Below are positions 23,401-34,323 of a DNA stretch of 64,000 bases, in pieces. The stretch is from Fasciola hepatica (Eukaryota; Platyhelminthes; Trematoda; Plagiorchiida; Fasciolidae): NCBI GenBank assembly GCA_948099385.1, contig CANUEZ040000113.1:5964501-6028500 (forward strand). Direction: 5' to 3'. The first letter of the stretch is position 1; each line of letters opens with the position of its first letter. The notes under the pieces were generated by a model. It saw nothing but the letters and a program-made list of their open reading frames with translations, was not told where the DNA came from and made no database searches. A program made the position numbers and the translations under genes.

Positions 23401-24590
23401 TCTCGTTGGAGGGTGTATCACAAAAATTTATTTCCATCATAAGTCTTTTTACATGAATAGCCGAAGCCGAATTCGGGCTTACGGTGATTTTTCACCACGA
23501 AAAGTAATGTACGTAGGGTTACTCCCTTGCTCTTTTTTCCTTAACTTTGTGACTGATATGGTCCTAGAGACCACGCTTTTGTTCGGTGACGATAGTGGTA
23601 GTGAACTTTTCCCGGGTGGAAAAGTGTCAGACCTTGAATACACGGACAACACAGTTCTTCTAGAAGATCCAGGTAAGTTGCAAACTTTTCTATACAGCTT
23701 GATGGACTGCGCAGCAACGTTCAGTGTGCGTTTTGCACCTTCAAAGTCCAAGATACTGTTGCAGGACTGGGTTAGTCCAACGCCAAACCTTTCAGTGTCT
23801 GGAGAGGCTGTAGACGTAGTAAACAAGTTCTATTATCTGGGCAGGCACACTGCACCCGGTGGTCGGATATCGGATGAGGTGTTTCTGCGTATAAAGAAGG
23901 CTCAGTTGTCTTTTGCGAACCTGAGTCATGTGTGACGTCGACACGACATCTGTATACCTATTAATGGTCGAGTGTACGCTGTAACAGTTAGGCCAGTGCT
24001 GATGTATGGTTCGGAAACATGGCCACTGCGGGTGGAAGATATACGAAGATCGGCGGTATTCGAACACCGGTGTCATCGTAGCACTGGTCGGATCTGGTGG
24101 GAACACCGTATAAGCAATGCTGAGGTTCGGCGGAGTCTTAGACTGAAGGATCAAATCACTAGACGAAACATTCAAGCTCACTAGGCTATGATGGTTGGGG
24201 CATGGGTTTCGCATGTCCCCTGACAGGACTCCTCGGTGTGATATGTTTGCTGAGGCGGGTAACGGTTGGAAGATGAGTAAAGGCGGTCAGTCTATAAAAT
24301 GGAAGGAAGGTATGAAAAGCCTAACCAGTGCACTTGGTCATGTAGGGCGCGTTTGACTTCCTGGGTGGGGTTCAAGGGACCCTCCCACTTCATGGTTAGA
24401 TACACCGGAGGATATGGCTAGATGCCGTGAACAGTAGCGCTCTTGTCTCGACAAAATTTCTCCATCGACTTGATGCCATTATTTGTAGTTCTCCTCATAC
24501 TCCTTTTATACTCTTTTCTCTTTCATTATTCTCTTTTGAGACAGCCGCCAGGAGATAGCAACCAAAGCCACCGCACCCAGTGCACGGTTA
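20488..24590 (+). mobile_element. RTE-B LINE copy 1
   Basis: Starts with the RTE leader motif TGACGTGGTGTGATGGCTTG at 20488, interrupted by about 420 unexplained bases (20556-20975). The leader resumes as GCCTGACAGGTC at 20976. Endonuclease begins near 21720 (LAAFN), has an internal deletion, then continues as YASNDCS...EFYQD and VVACNFNTQV. Reverse transcriptase at 23204-23935 has FLDLKAVFDLVDRS and a mutated catalytic box, YTDN instead of YADD (about 23640). C-terminal domain: YGSETWPL at 24005, then EHRCHRSTGRIWW. Multiple frameshifts; dead. It appears to have inserted into the Gypsy integrase split between 20487 and 24615. Confidence 0.8.
20976..21951. repeat. Inverted duplication, arm 1 (partner 29784-30759)
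   Basis: About 976 bases matching the reverse complement of 29784-30759. All frames I compared (for example 21237-21602 against 30498-30133, 121 codons) translate identically. The inner boundary lies inside endonuclease coding sequence at about 21951; the outer boundary is GCCTGACAGG. Flanking LINE sequence diverges sharply on both sides. Confidence 0.92.
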
Positions 24591-24614
24591 ATGATTGTCT
24601 GAACTGACTGAGTG

Positions 24615-25372
24615 AACATTCATTCATCATCGTTCAGATATTTCTACACCCAGTTATTCGGTGCCGCGCAAATCCCTTTGCTATTTCTGGCATGCCCGTG
24701 TGCCTTCATTCTGACCGCGGATCTTCATTCACGTCTGACGAACTCCGTAACTGCCTTGGCCAGAAAGGTATTGCCATCACCTGTATCATCGCTTATAATG
24801 CCCAATCAAACTAACAGATTACAGGTCTAAACGGCACGCTCTGGAGAGCCACTACTCTTGCCATGAAGTTACGAGGATTCGAAATTAGACACTGGAAGCC
24901 GTTTATCTTGAATACGTTACACACCAGACGTCGTTTTGCACAGTAACCAATGCAACACCGCGCTCATTTGTTCACCACCGCCTCTGGAACGTGCCTTTTT
25001 AGTTGGCTTCTGAATACTAACCAGGTCTTACTGAAGAAGCATAACCGATCTTCTGAGCATAACCTTTTGGTAGAGGAGGTGGAACTGCTCGAATGCAATC
25101 CCAGTTACGTTCGAGTACGTCATCCAAATGGCCACGAAGATCCATTCTCATTACGCCAGTTAGATCCTGCAGTTCCCGATGACGATACGATCATCCCTGA
25201 ATCAGAGACTGAGTCAGAAATTCCACCGTTATCATCACCCAACCAGAGTCCTTCCAATAAATACGTTCCTACCGAACCTCAATTAAAAAAGAACACTTCT
25301 TACTTCATGCTTGCGCACGAGTGCATTGCGAGGGGTGTACCCCATAACCACAAAGGACCACTGCACCACTAA
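24615..25372 (+). pseudogene. Gypsy integrase, second half and C-terminus
   Basis: Reads HSDRGSSFTSDELRNCL (second catalytic Asp, 24715-24765), then an AYN.QSN-like box near 24795 whose usual NG is damaged, then LNGTLWRATTLAMK. After a frameshift the frame at 24950-25372 gives HHR..., SWLLNTNQVLLKKH, LVEEVELLECNPSYVRVRHPNG and SLRQLDPAV, the C-terminal domain of CsRn1-like integrases. It continues the N-terminal part at 20290-20487. Dead. Confidence 0.75.
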
Positions 25373-25651
25373 AGACAACCGGCAACCAGACCGAGTCTTG
25401 GAGGGATGAAGAACTACATAAGGTCCCAGTACGTCAGGTGTGGTAACGAGATGGACGAAGGTGGATTACTGTCCACCACCAAAGTAGACGGTAATGGAGG
25501 GGGATTGGAACATCAGATTTCCGAGATGGTAAGCAAACAATCTAAACCACTCGCCAACCACCAGCCGCAATAGCAGAGAGTTCGTCTCTACTACTTGCGA
25601 AGTAACAAAGCGTAAATTTCCTACTTCTATGCATGTATCAATTCAGTTCAG
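25373..25651. other. No recognised feature; possible Gypsy 3' region
   Basis: Purine-rich sequence after the integrase C-terminus. It could be 3' UTR or LTR of that Gypsy element, but I found no second copy in the window to confirm it. Confidence 0.3.
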
Positions 25652-25788
25652 TTTATTCAACCATTAACCTCGCTCTTCTGTGCTCTGGCTTCAGTCGCTA
25701 CCTTCCAGCATCGTCCAGTAAAGGGCAAAAAGAACAGAAGCATAGTGATAAAGATCCAAAAAGTCGAAGTACCAAGAGGAAATCAAGA
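25652..25788. repeat. Partial tandem copy of 26310-26446
   Basis: About 137 bases from AGTTTATTCAACC to GGAAATCAAGA repeat at an interval of 658 bases inside the following duplication, with two substitutions seen. The region is thus a 1.2-unit tandem repeat. Confidence 0.85.
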
Positions 25789-27008
25789 CAATTAAATTAA
25801 CTCGTCAAATGGAGCAAATGCTTCAACTAGAACGATCTGATGCTGATTCTCACTCGTCAGGCGTAACCAATCTCTGGATTCACTGGAATAAAACTCTCGA
25901 CAATTGTTTGACGAACATAAAAGATCTGGATGTGGAAAACTCGCAACTCTGACTTATCTGGTTTTGCCTTGTCTACAGACAAAACGCCGAATGTACGAAC
26001 TTCGATTCTGCCAATGAAACGTTGATTAATTCTCACATCCAATTCAAGAATGAGTTTTTGCTCGACACGTTTTCCCGACTGCTCGTCAAGAAAGTGATCA
26101 GACTCTTGACCAGTTCCTTTGATGTTTAGAACCTCGCGCTGCTGATTGTAACTTCAAAGCAGTAACGAATGAAGTAAAACGTCGTTCTTTCATTCGTGGT
26201 ATGCTGTCCAATGGAATTAGTCAAATACTATTGAGAAACAAACAACTTAATCATAAAACAGCATACGATCTCGTCAAACAACTGGAACTAGCTCACACAT
26301 CAGTCTCAGTTTATTCAACCATTAACCTCGCTCTTCTGTGCTCTGGCTTCAGTCGCTACCTTCCGGCATCGTCCAGTAAAGGGCAAAAAGAATAGAAGCA
26401 TAGTGATAAAGATCCAAAAAGTCGAAGTACCAAGAGGAAATCAAGATGATAAGGAAAGAGTCCGAATACAACTACGCCACTGACCGCAACACCTAACCAT
26501 ATCACTCAATGTCTCCAACCATCTAGTAGGCAGATCACGTGGACCCCAACCTGGAAGTCAAACAGGTCCTACTCGGCTAAGTTCACTGGTCAAGGTTTTC
26601 ATACCTTTTTGCCATGTCATCGACTGATCACCTCGACCTACCTTCCAATCACCGCCTGCCTCAGAGAACAGCGTACGCTGAGGAAGTCTACTGGTGGGCA
26701 TGCGTAACACATATCCCAACCACCTTAACCTGTTTAGATTCAGCACTTGATCCAGAGACTGACCTCTGGCTCCCAACACCTTACGCCTAACCTCAGCATT
26801 ACTGATATGGTGTTCCCACCATATTCGGGCAATGCTACGGAGACATCGGTGCTCGAACACCGACAGTCCTCGCCTATCTTCTACCCTCAACGGCCATGTT
26901 TCTGAACCGTGTAAAAGAACGGACCTAACCACCGCAATGTACACTCTACCCTTAACAACCGGATGTCACGCCGACGCCGCAGATGACGGAGGTTGACAAA
27001 AGCCAAAC
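25789..27008. repeat. Direct duplication, copy 2 (partner 19051-20270)
   Basis: Same content as copy 1: Gypsy gag fragment on the plus strand and the RTE-B 3' end on the minus strand. Here the RTE-B end is contiguous with its own reverse transcriptase beyond 27008, so this copy is probably the source. Confidence 0.9.
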
Positions 27009-29702
27009 GCGTCTTCTGTATATGCGATGACACTTCATTTGATATCTGTCCACTCGGTGAAATGTAACTGCCCAGGTAACAAAATTTATCCACTTCAAAT
27101 CGAGCTTACCCTCCCAAGAAGAGGTTTGGTGTTGAGCCAACCCAGCCCTGCAGCACCACCTTACACTTTGAAGGTGCGAAACGTATCCCAAGCATTCCTA
27201 CACTGTTGTTAAGGCTATCTAAAAGAGCTTGCAACTTACCTGGATCTTCACTCGGGAGAACAATATTGTCCACATATTGCAAGTCAAGCAAATTACTGTC
27301 TGAGCAAAGATCGACGCCGCTATTCTCACACGAAGACAGGACTATCTCAAGAATCGATTCGACTACAAAATTGAAGAGGAAGAGTGGAAGAGGGCAACCC
27401 TGCCGAACACCACTTCCGCGGTGAACTCGGGGGAAAGATCGCTGTAAGGACGAGCTCGGCTTCGACTGTTCGCATACAAGCATTGGAAAGGAGAAATAAA
27501 TTTTTCTGGCATACCCTTCAATGAAAGGCAGCCCGAGAGCTGTGCGGTCAACTGAGTCGAACGCCGCTTTCAGATCAAGAAAGACAGATTGTTGACCTAC
27601 GAAAGGCGTGTCTGTGCTCTAAGGTTTGCCGAAGAGTAAAGATGTGGTCGATACAACCACGACCGGGTCTCAAACCGGCTTGATTCTCAAGCGTACACAT
27701 TTCGTTGGCACTGGATAATCGGTGGAGAATAAGACCGGTGAGCAGTTTAGACGCGATACTTACCAAGCTAATTCCTCTGTGGTTTTTACAAGAGGACCAG
27801 TCACCTTTCTCGTAAATCGGTACAATCATCGATTCACACCATTCTCTGGGAATCTGCTCACTATCCCAAATAATACGGAGGAGTTTTGTTAACTCCGAGA
27901 CCAAAGCTTCACCTCCATACTTGAAAAAAGATGGAGACAACCCATCCTGTCCAGCGACTTTATACTTTTTTCAAGTGACCGATCTCCCTCATAATCTCCA
28001 TCTCTGATGGAGGAGTGATATCCACCTGCATTGTTTCGCTGGCAGGTATATTTGGAAGGTCCAAAGTTGAAGTGGACGAACTGAATTGCTCCCTAAAGTG
28101 CTCCACCCAGCGCTCCAGACGACGTCCCTGAGAGTGAATCAATGAGCCGTCGGATCCCTAAATTAACTCACTTACACCAGGCTTCCGTGGACCGGTACTT
28201 CTAATCAAACGGAAAAGGTTATGAGCATTGCCAATGGACGCAGCCTTTTCCATTCTCCTACATTTCTCAATCCACTACTGCTCACGGTCATTCCTCAGGC
28301 TCCTAGTCAGTTGGATTCTCAGGGATTTGTGCACTTCATTGAACGTGGCATCCGGAGGGACGGATCTGCGAGCATCCAACAGTGCAACTGATTTTCGTTT
28401 GATTGACTGTCCTTTTTGGACTCCACGTTTCACGCGCAAACCTCAGGTCATCCGACCAACCTGCAGGTTGGTCGGATGACCTGAGGTTTGCGCGTGAAAC
28501 GTGGAGTCCAAAAAGGACAGTCAATCAAACGAAAATTAAACAATCCCACACTACTCACAAGTAAGTGCAACTGATGTCGAAGATATCCATCGTTTGTGAG
28601 ACCGACTTGAACCACAGTTCTGGGTGGCATTCGAAGCGGCATACAAAGCTTCTTTTACCTGTTGCCACCGTTCATTTGGGTCCTGGACATCTGGCTGCAT
28701 CGATAACTGCGTAGACAGTTCCATCTGGAAACTGTCACTCGTTGTCGTCCAAAAGCAACTGCGCGGGACAAGTGGCATTTACGTTGGTGCGACCACGGAC
28801 GAGAGATAAACGGAAGTGAGCACGTACCAAGGCGGGATCTGAGTCCACGGACGTAGACCAAAATAAACGACAATCTTCAACTGATCCACGCCAGCGGTGA
28901 CCAACCACAATATGGTCAATCTGGGTCCAACGTTGTTAAGACGAAGGAGGACGCCATGTGAGACTACACCGCCTCTTATGGCACAAGTTCATACTTGCCA
29001 GAAACAATGAGGTCAGAACACAGTTGAATGAGACGATCGCCGTTATCGGTACGATCGGCTGGGATAGCAAATGGCCCTCCAATGTGCCTTTTGGAATCTC
29101 CCAAACGGCCAACTTAAGCGTTGAAATTCCCTGCAAAGACCACCACGTCAGTTGAACGTGCGCTCCGAAGTAGTTGTGACAAATCCTGACAGAATTCGTC
29201 CTCGGTCTCAGAGGAGCTGCAGTTAGTCGGCGCATACACAGACACGACAAACAAGCAATGACACTTCCGTTTGTTGTTGTTGACACGAACAGAACCGTCG
29301 AACCGAACTGCACGCAAACGACTGCTGACTGGAATCCAGTCCAGCAGTGCACGCTCAGCTTTCATGCTCAAGACAATCCCAACGCTAGCCTGACCACGAG
29401 CTCTAGACATCAAATCACCCGACACGCGAAGAGTGAAGTGAGAGACTGAAGGTGTATCCCGGGTGCGAAGAGTCATCACAGAAGTGGGGTCTTGTATGTG
29501 TTTCGGAGACACGGCATACATCCATTTTGAAAGCGTCAAGAGTTTTAGCGAGGACAGCCTGTTGCCCTATTTGAAATAGTGTGCGGACGTTAGAGGCAGC
29601 CAAGTGAAGTGAACACTTAAGATTAAGAAGTGCATCTGGTTTATACTCAATTCCTGAACTACTGCTTTCATCGCCGCCACAATTACCCGGGACGTTTTGC
29701 AT
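26470..29702 (-). mobile_element. RTE-B LINE copy 2
   Basis: Minus-strand LINE in several overlapping frames. Endonuclease 29702-29114: NVRTLFQIGQQ, VSETH, DWIPVSSRLRAVRFDGS, VVSVYAPTNCSS, VVFAGNFNAQV. Linker 28873-27960. Reverse transcriptase 27940-27106: HRGISLVSIASKLL, AGLRPGRGCIDHIFTL, then SGVRQGCPLP and a mutated catalytic box LQYVDNIV (about 27295). C-terminal domain 27093-26558: FCYLGSY, GSETWPL, RWLGYVLRM. Frameshifts between each block. It carries the palindromic SINE insertion at 28391-28563 in its linker. Confidence 0.85.
28391..28563 (+). repeat. Palindromic SINE1-tail insertion with target-site duplication
   Basis: Bases 28391-28536 are a perfect 146-bp palindrome: two 73-base arms with no spacer, centred on CTGCAG at 28461-28466. 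The right arm plus the 27 bases after it (28537-28563) are the 3' part of SINE1, ending CACTACTCACAAGTA. The insertion is flanked by a direct repeat of AGTGCAACTGAT (28381-28392 and 28564-28575), consistent with a target-site duplication. It sits inside RTE-B copy 2. Confidence 0.95.
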
Positions 29703-29783
29703 TGATCGTAAACTGAGAGGGAAAATTGGTAAGGCTCTTTACACGAAAGATACTGGAGGTTTCTGGGCGAACCATATTTCGCG

Positions 29784-30759
29784 GCCTCAGGAGTCTACAG
29801 TCATTTGATGCATATACAGACGACAATCAGGCGTCGACGTTTCAATCTGTTGTTATTGACAAACATGGAACCATTCAACCGAACTGCACTCAGACGACTG
29901 CTTTTGGGTCTTGTATGCGTGTTTCGGGGACAACACACCTGTTTTAAGGGCTTCAAGAGTTCTAGCTGGGGGTAGCGCGTTGCCCGTTGGCAAAGTATGC
30001 TGGCGTTAAAAGCAGCTAAGTAGAAAGAATGTTTAGGTCTAAGAACCGATCCTTTATTTTTGTTGCCTCCAAGTCCTTGCCCTTACCGAGAGTTACAAAT
30101 TCACGGTCACGACTCATTGTGGCTTCTCGTATTCATTTACAAGTAGAGCGTGAAGGATGAAGAGCAGAGAGATGAGAAATGTTTCCCGATGGACTGCTGG
30201 AGTTTTCTGGGCACATCATACTCCGCGGCTGTCCACACAACAGTAGGGGTTTTTCTTTGAGAACCCTAACCGGAGCCTTTGACTCAAAAGTCTCACCCAC
30301 AAGGCAGTGGGACGCTAACCCAGCACGGGAACGTGACCGAAGAATCCGTGAAGGAAATTCTGGTCTGCCACGTGAGACCTGATTACTGCATGCGTTTTGT
30401 TTTGTCTTTGCTGGTGCTTTCCTACCGATCTGCCTTTCGGATTCAGTCCTCAGCCCCATGCATCCAAACGAGCAAGCGGAACGTGGACGGGGCAACATCC
30501 TTTGGGCTGGGGGCTGCCCGGCTTAGGCGGGCGATAGCTGCCAATGAAGTGTGATGACTTCTTCCACCATCGAGAGAAACCCCAGGTACTCACACTCCTA
30601 CGTCCATCGAGTGGAGGTTTTTGACCGCTAAACTGTTTCCCTCGGTGTTTATTTGCTGGAGTGTCCTCTTCAGGGGTATAGTGGTTATAACCAGATGTTG
30701 CCCATCAACTTGTTTTGAGACTGGACTTCGTCTGGCCTCTACCCATTGACCTGTCAGGC
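29784..30759. repeat. Inverted duplication, arm 2 (partner 20976-21951)
   Basis: Near-identical reverse complement of 20976-21951. It contains its own truncated endonuclease start, whereas RTE-B copy 2 already begins a complete endonuclease at 29702. So the arm looks added to, not native to, copy 2. The RTE leader continues outward to about 30850. Confidence 0.92.
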
Positions 30760-31184
30760 ATGATTGCATCTCCGGCTTAGGGAAGCCATCCTGCATAGCT
30801 CTTTGGGCCATGGAGGCACGCAAGCCATCACACCACGCCAAGGTTCAGTTTCGTCTTCCATATGCATGTATAGACGAACAATATCACGAACGAGGGAGAA
30901 TGTCATAAACTGTTTTCGTTTATTGTTCGCTTTCTACATACTCTAACCGTTATCCCATTCCATTTTCAGTTATATGTACATTTGACGGGTTGATTGAAGC
31001 CTTATTCCCAGTTAAAGTTCTTATTCTACGATTGTTGCTGAACGCTTGTTGTTAACTTGTTACAAACTGTCTGTGACTTTTTCCCGTGAATTCTTCACTC
31101 AAAACGCGACCTCCTCCTAACTAGGCTTCACAAGGTTTCGACGCTGCTTTTATTTCACCATACTTTCAACGCAGTCGTTCATTA

Positions 31185-31186
<2 letters not shown>

Positions 31187-31223
<37 letters not shown>
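31187..31223. repeat. (TA)n microsatellite
   Basis: About 37 bases of alternating AT within the 22.5-kb intron. Confidence 0.95.
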
Positions 31224-31227
<4 letters not shown>

Positions 31228-31404
31228 CACCGGGTTGAAACCAAGCATGGTGCCAACGCAACGACACCAATTACAAAAATATGAAAGGAGGAATAGAACA
31301 CAGCAAGACACTTAGCAAAAACTGAAATGCGATTTCTTTCTTTTATTATCGTACACGTTTTGATGCTTTGTGTCATTTTGTTTGTTGGAATGACATCTTC
31401 GTGA

Positions 31405-31593
31405 TTATGAGGCATCAGAGTTCGACAAACAGGCCACACAGCATTCGCGCCACTGATTTCTATTCTCACCCATGTTCTTCAACGTCTCTAACCAAATACA
31501 ATCCTCGTCGCCTGGGCCCCAACCAGGAAGGCGGGAAACACCAACCGAAGCCAATGCTGATGCTAGCTTCTTCATACCCCTAAACCAAGTCAC
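31405..31593 (-). mobile_element. RTE-type LINE 3' fragment
   Basis: Minus-strand frame reads MTWFRGMKKL, GVSRLPGWGPGD and WLETLKNMGENRNQW, the last ~60 residues of an RTE C-terminal domain. Nothing upstream in the element is preserved. Confidence 0.75.
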
Positions 31594-31599
31594 GGCCTG

Positions 31600-32440
31600 A
31601 TCGCCGCTTTGTTTCTTTCAGCCTTGTTCAGCACGGAATGGTAGACGATGGGCAGGCATCCGCATACTATGCGCAAATGGTCCCTAAAAGGCTTGTTTAT
31701 TACAACATCAAGAGTCTGGAGATATGGAGTCATTCCTGCAGGAACCATTGTTTGACCTATTTTTCTCTCTGCAAGGAAGTTTTTCGTATCTCTGGCACAG
31801 CGAGTGCTGGTAAAATTCCAAACTAACAGACCTCGTTGATCACCTCGCAAAACAAGATACAGCGTTTAGTTGACTCATTCTTACATAACTGCTTGTGTGT
31901 ACCAGGCTTTTTGGTTGAAAGAACGCAAATAACTCAAGCACATTCAATCTGATCTTTTTGCTCTTAGCGGTTGGGCTTTCCTTCCGTTTAGATAAACTGC
32001 AAAAAATGCTATTTACAGGTGTACTTTCGTAACCAGTGGGCGAAATGTAGGTTGACGGGACACCCGTCTGATTATTCGCCGTTTAAGATCCTACACCCAC
32101 AAACACTAGTTTCATCCATGGCGATCACGTTGGCGAAAAGTCTATAACAGAAACGAAGTACTCGAACGAATATACACGTTTAATAACTTCAGTATTTTCC
32201 AGGTTGCACGGTATTGTCGATCACCTGGGGAAGGTTATATCGCTGAAGATCATCCAGCCAGTGTTGCGATGCATTAAATTTTATTCGGGGATGCTTCAAA
32301 AGGTGCCAATCCAAGAGCAAATGCTTGAATACCAGCACTGTGTACAATGTTTTTGCTCTCCTGTTAGTTATACATTGCAAGTGATACCTTCGACGTTAGA
32401 AAATAATGACTGCCAACCCCATCAGCACTTACACTTCTTA
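31600..32440 (-). pseudogene. pogo/Tigger-like transposase remnant
   Basis: On the minus strand, 32380-32189 reads KFNASQHWLDDLQRYNL, the CENP-B-type HTH consensus F.AS.GWL..F..R. An AMDETSV motif follows near 32115, the first catalytic Asp block of pogo-type DDE_1 transposases. At 31850-31590 comes VPAGMTPYLQTLDVVINKPF, the characteristic block of the same domain. Several frameshifts and stops; terminal repeats not found. Dead DNA transposon. Confidence 0.7.
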
Positions 32441-33379
32441 GCATCACCTACCACCTGTTGACTGAGACTATTGTACCCAGCTCTCCATTTTGGACCGTCT
32501 TTTTTTCTTGGCGGAAAGCCATAAGATCCTTGCCCCTGGAGTCCTACAATTATTTTCCCGTAATCGACCGGATAGCATCCTTTTTGCACTCATCCTGTTT
32601 GGTCGCAATAAACTGCAAATGCTCCAGAGTCGAACTGTTTTGATCGTTGTGACCTCACACTACTCGTCAGTGTGGTTTCACCTTATCTAATCACTCGGTA
32701 GCTGACGGCTTTAACTGGGGCTTGTTTCCGGAGTAGAGCTTACATCAAAAGCATCCTGAGAAATATTGCTAGAACTTACAGCTTGGGTAGGTCTCATTGT
32801 CGGGATCACCGTAGATGTTTAATGTTTCGCCGCAGAACTTGTCTAAGGCAGGACATTATGACTGCCATGGAAATAACAGAACACACGTGCGGGGATCGAA
32901 ATCTGTATATCTTCCGTTAGGTGTTTGTGGCCTGTTTGTTATAAATGACCCTGACGAGTTGTTTTATATTTGGACATTTCAAACAATGTAGCAATGTATA
33001 ATACATTCAAATTACTTTCCGCATATTATGGTATTTTTGTGAGACTAACTCCTGTGAGAGCACGAGCCGGCCTCGTAGATGTCCCGAATAGTACCTATCC
33101 ATGAGCGGTGTGTGTAGAGGAACTGTTTGTGAAGCCTTGGGAATTAGGTACGAAGTGGCGTCCCTCTTGCCCCATTTGAGCCTCACCTAAAACTGAAGCA
33201 TCAGACAACGACACAACCAAATACGAGGTTCCCACTCTTGTTCTGTTGCTTTATTTGCACATAACTGTGATGTGGATGCAGAGTGGCCTCATAAAACTAA
33301 TACTGTGCGTATGAAGCGCAAACTTAATGTGACCAAATGATACCACCGAACACAGCTATCACACGGCCACCCTCAGCAG
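32441..33379. other. No recognised feature
   Basis: Intronic sequence without recognisable coding motifs or repeats matching other parts of the window. Confidence 0.45.
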
Positions 33380-33536
33380 CTTATTTTTTGTCTCGTGGTC
33401 TATCCTGCTTAGCGGCTGGACTGCCTAGCAGCATCCGTCCACTATCTCCCATGAACTGTACGAATACATAGAATTTTGCTCTTCATTGGTCGTCGCGCAG
33501 GATAATCAGGACTGCGCTGCCATCGCATCGAGTGGC

Positions 33537-33787
33537 TTTGAGCGTTTAACTGCCACCTAGGAAGTCAGAGGATTGAACCCCCACTACCACCGGTTACTTT
33601 GGTGATAGATGGTAATCTACTGTCGTCCGGATCGGTACCATACCTGACCTATAGGGATCTTATGTTCTCCGACATTCCAAGTCTCGGGGTCTGGTAGCCG
33701 GCTAACCTCATTAGTGCAGTGGGCGTTTGTGGCTATGGAGTAGACCCCTTCCACTACACTCATGAGCAAGCATGTAACAAAAATTTA
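33537..33787 (+). repeat. SINE2 repeat inside RTE-A leader
   Basis: Interrupts the leader between GCATCGAGTGG and CTGCTGCTCAGAG, which are nearly adjacent in the intact copy. Begins with a tRNA-like stretch (TGGCTTTGAGCG resembling an A box; GATTGAACCCCC resembling a B box, 33570-33585) and ends CAAGCATGTAACAAAAA. Shares its body with 37149-37335. Confidence 0.7.
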
Positions 33788-34323
33788 GGCTGCTGCTCAG
33801 AGTTCCGTTTTATTCAAACATTTGTCTTCTGTCCCCATTCATCTCTTTCTGCCCCATCCACCTACCCCTAATGCTCCCACTGATAACACGCCCGATACTC
33901 GTAACGGTTCATTGCCAAATAGCTTTGTAAATAATTCTCAATCTTGTAACTCACATTTTCTCAACATTTGTGCACCTGATTCTCGGCTCCTTTAACGTGC
34001 GTACTCCCAAGCATGCTGGTCAGCAGGCGTGTCTGGCGCTCATAAAAGACTGGCTATTCATGTCTCCTGAGTCTGTGAAACGCATATCCAGTGTGACTGA
34101 ACTAGTTGCTCTTGGTATCTCATCAGGGTATTTCCTGTGCACTTCAGGAAACGAAGCAGCTAGAACTGCGGGTCAACGTGGTGTTAGAAGTCTTGACTGA
34201 CGAAGCTGAAGCTGCCTTTTTAGACTGGATTCTGGGTAACAGTCGTTCATGTGCCGTAAGACTCCAGGGGTCAGTTGACGTTCAAAAGGATCGTTGTGGT
34301 AAATGCAGTTTGTTTGTATTCTG

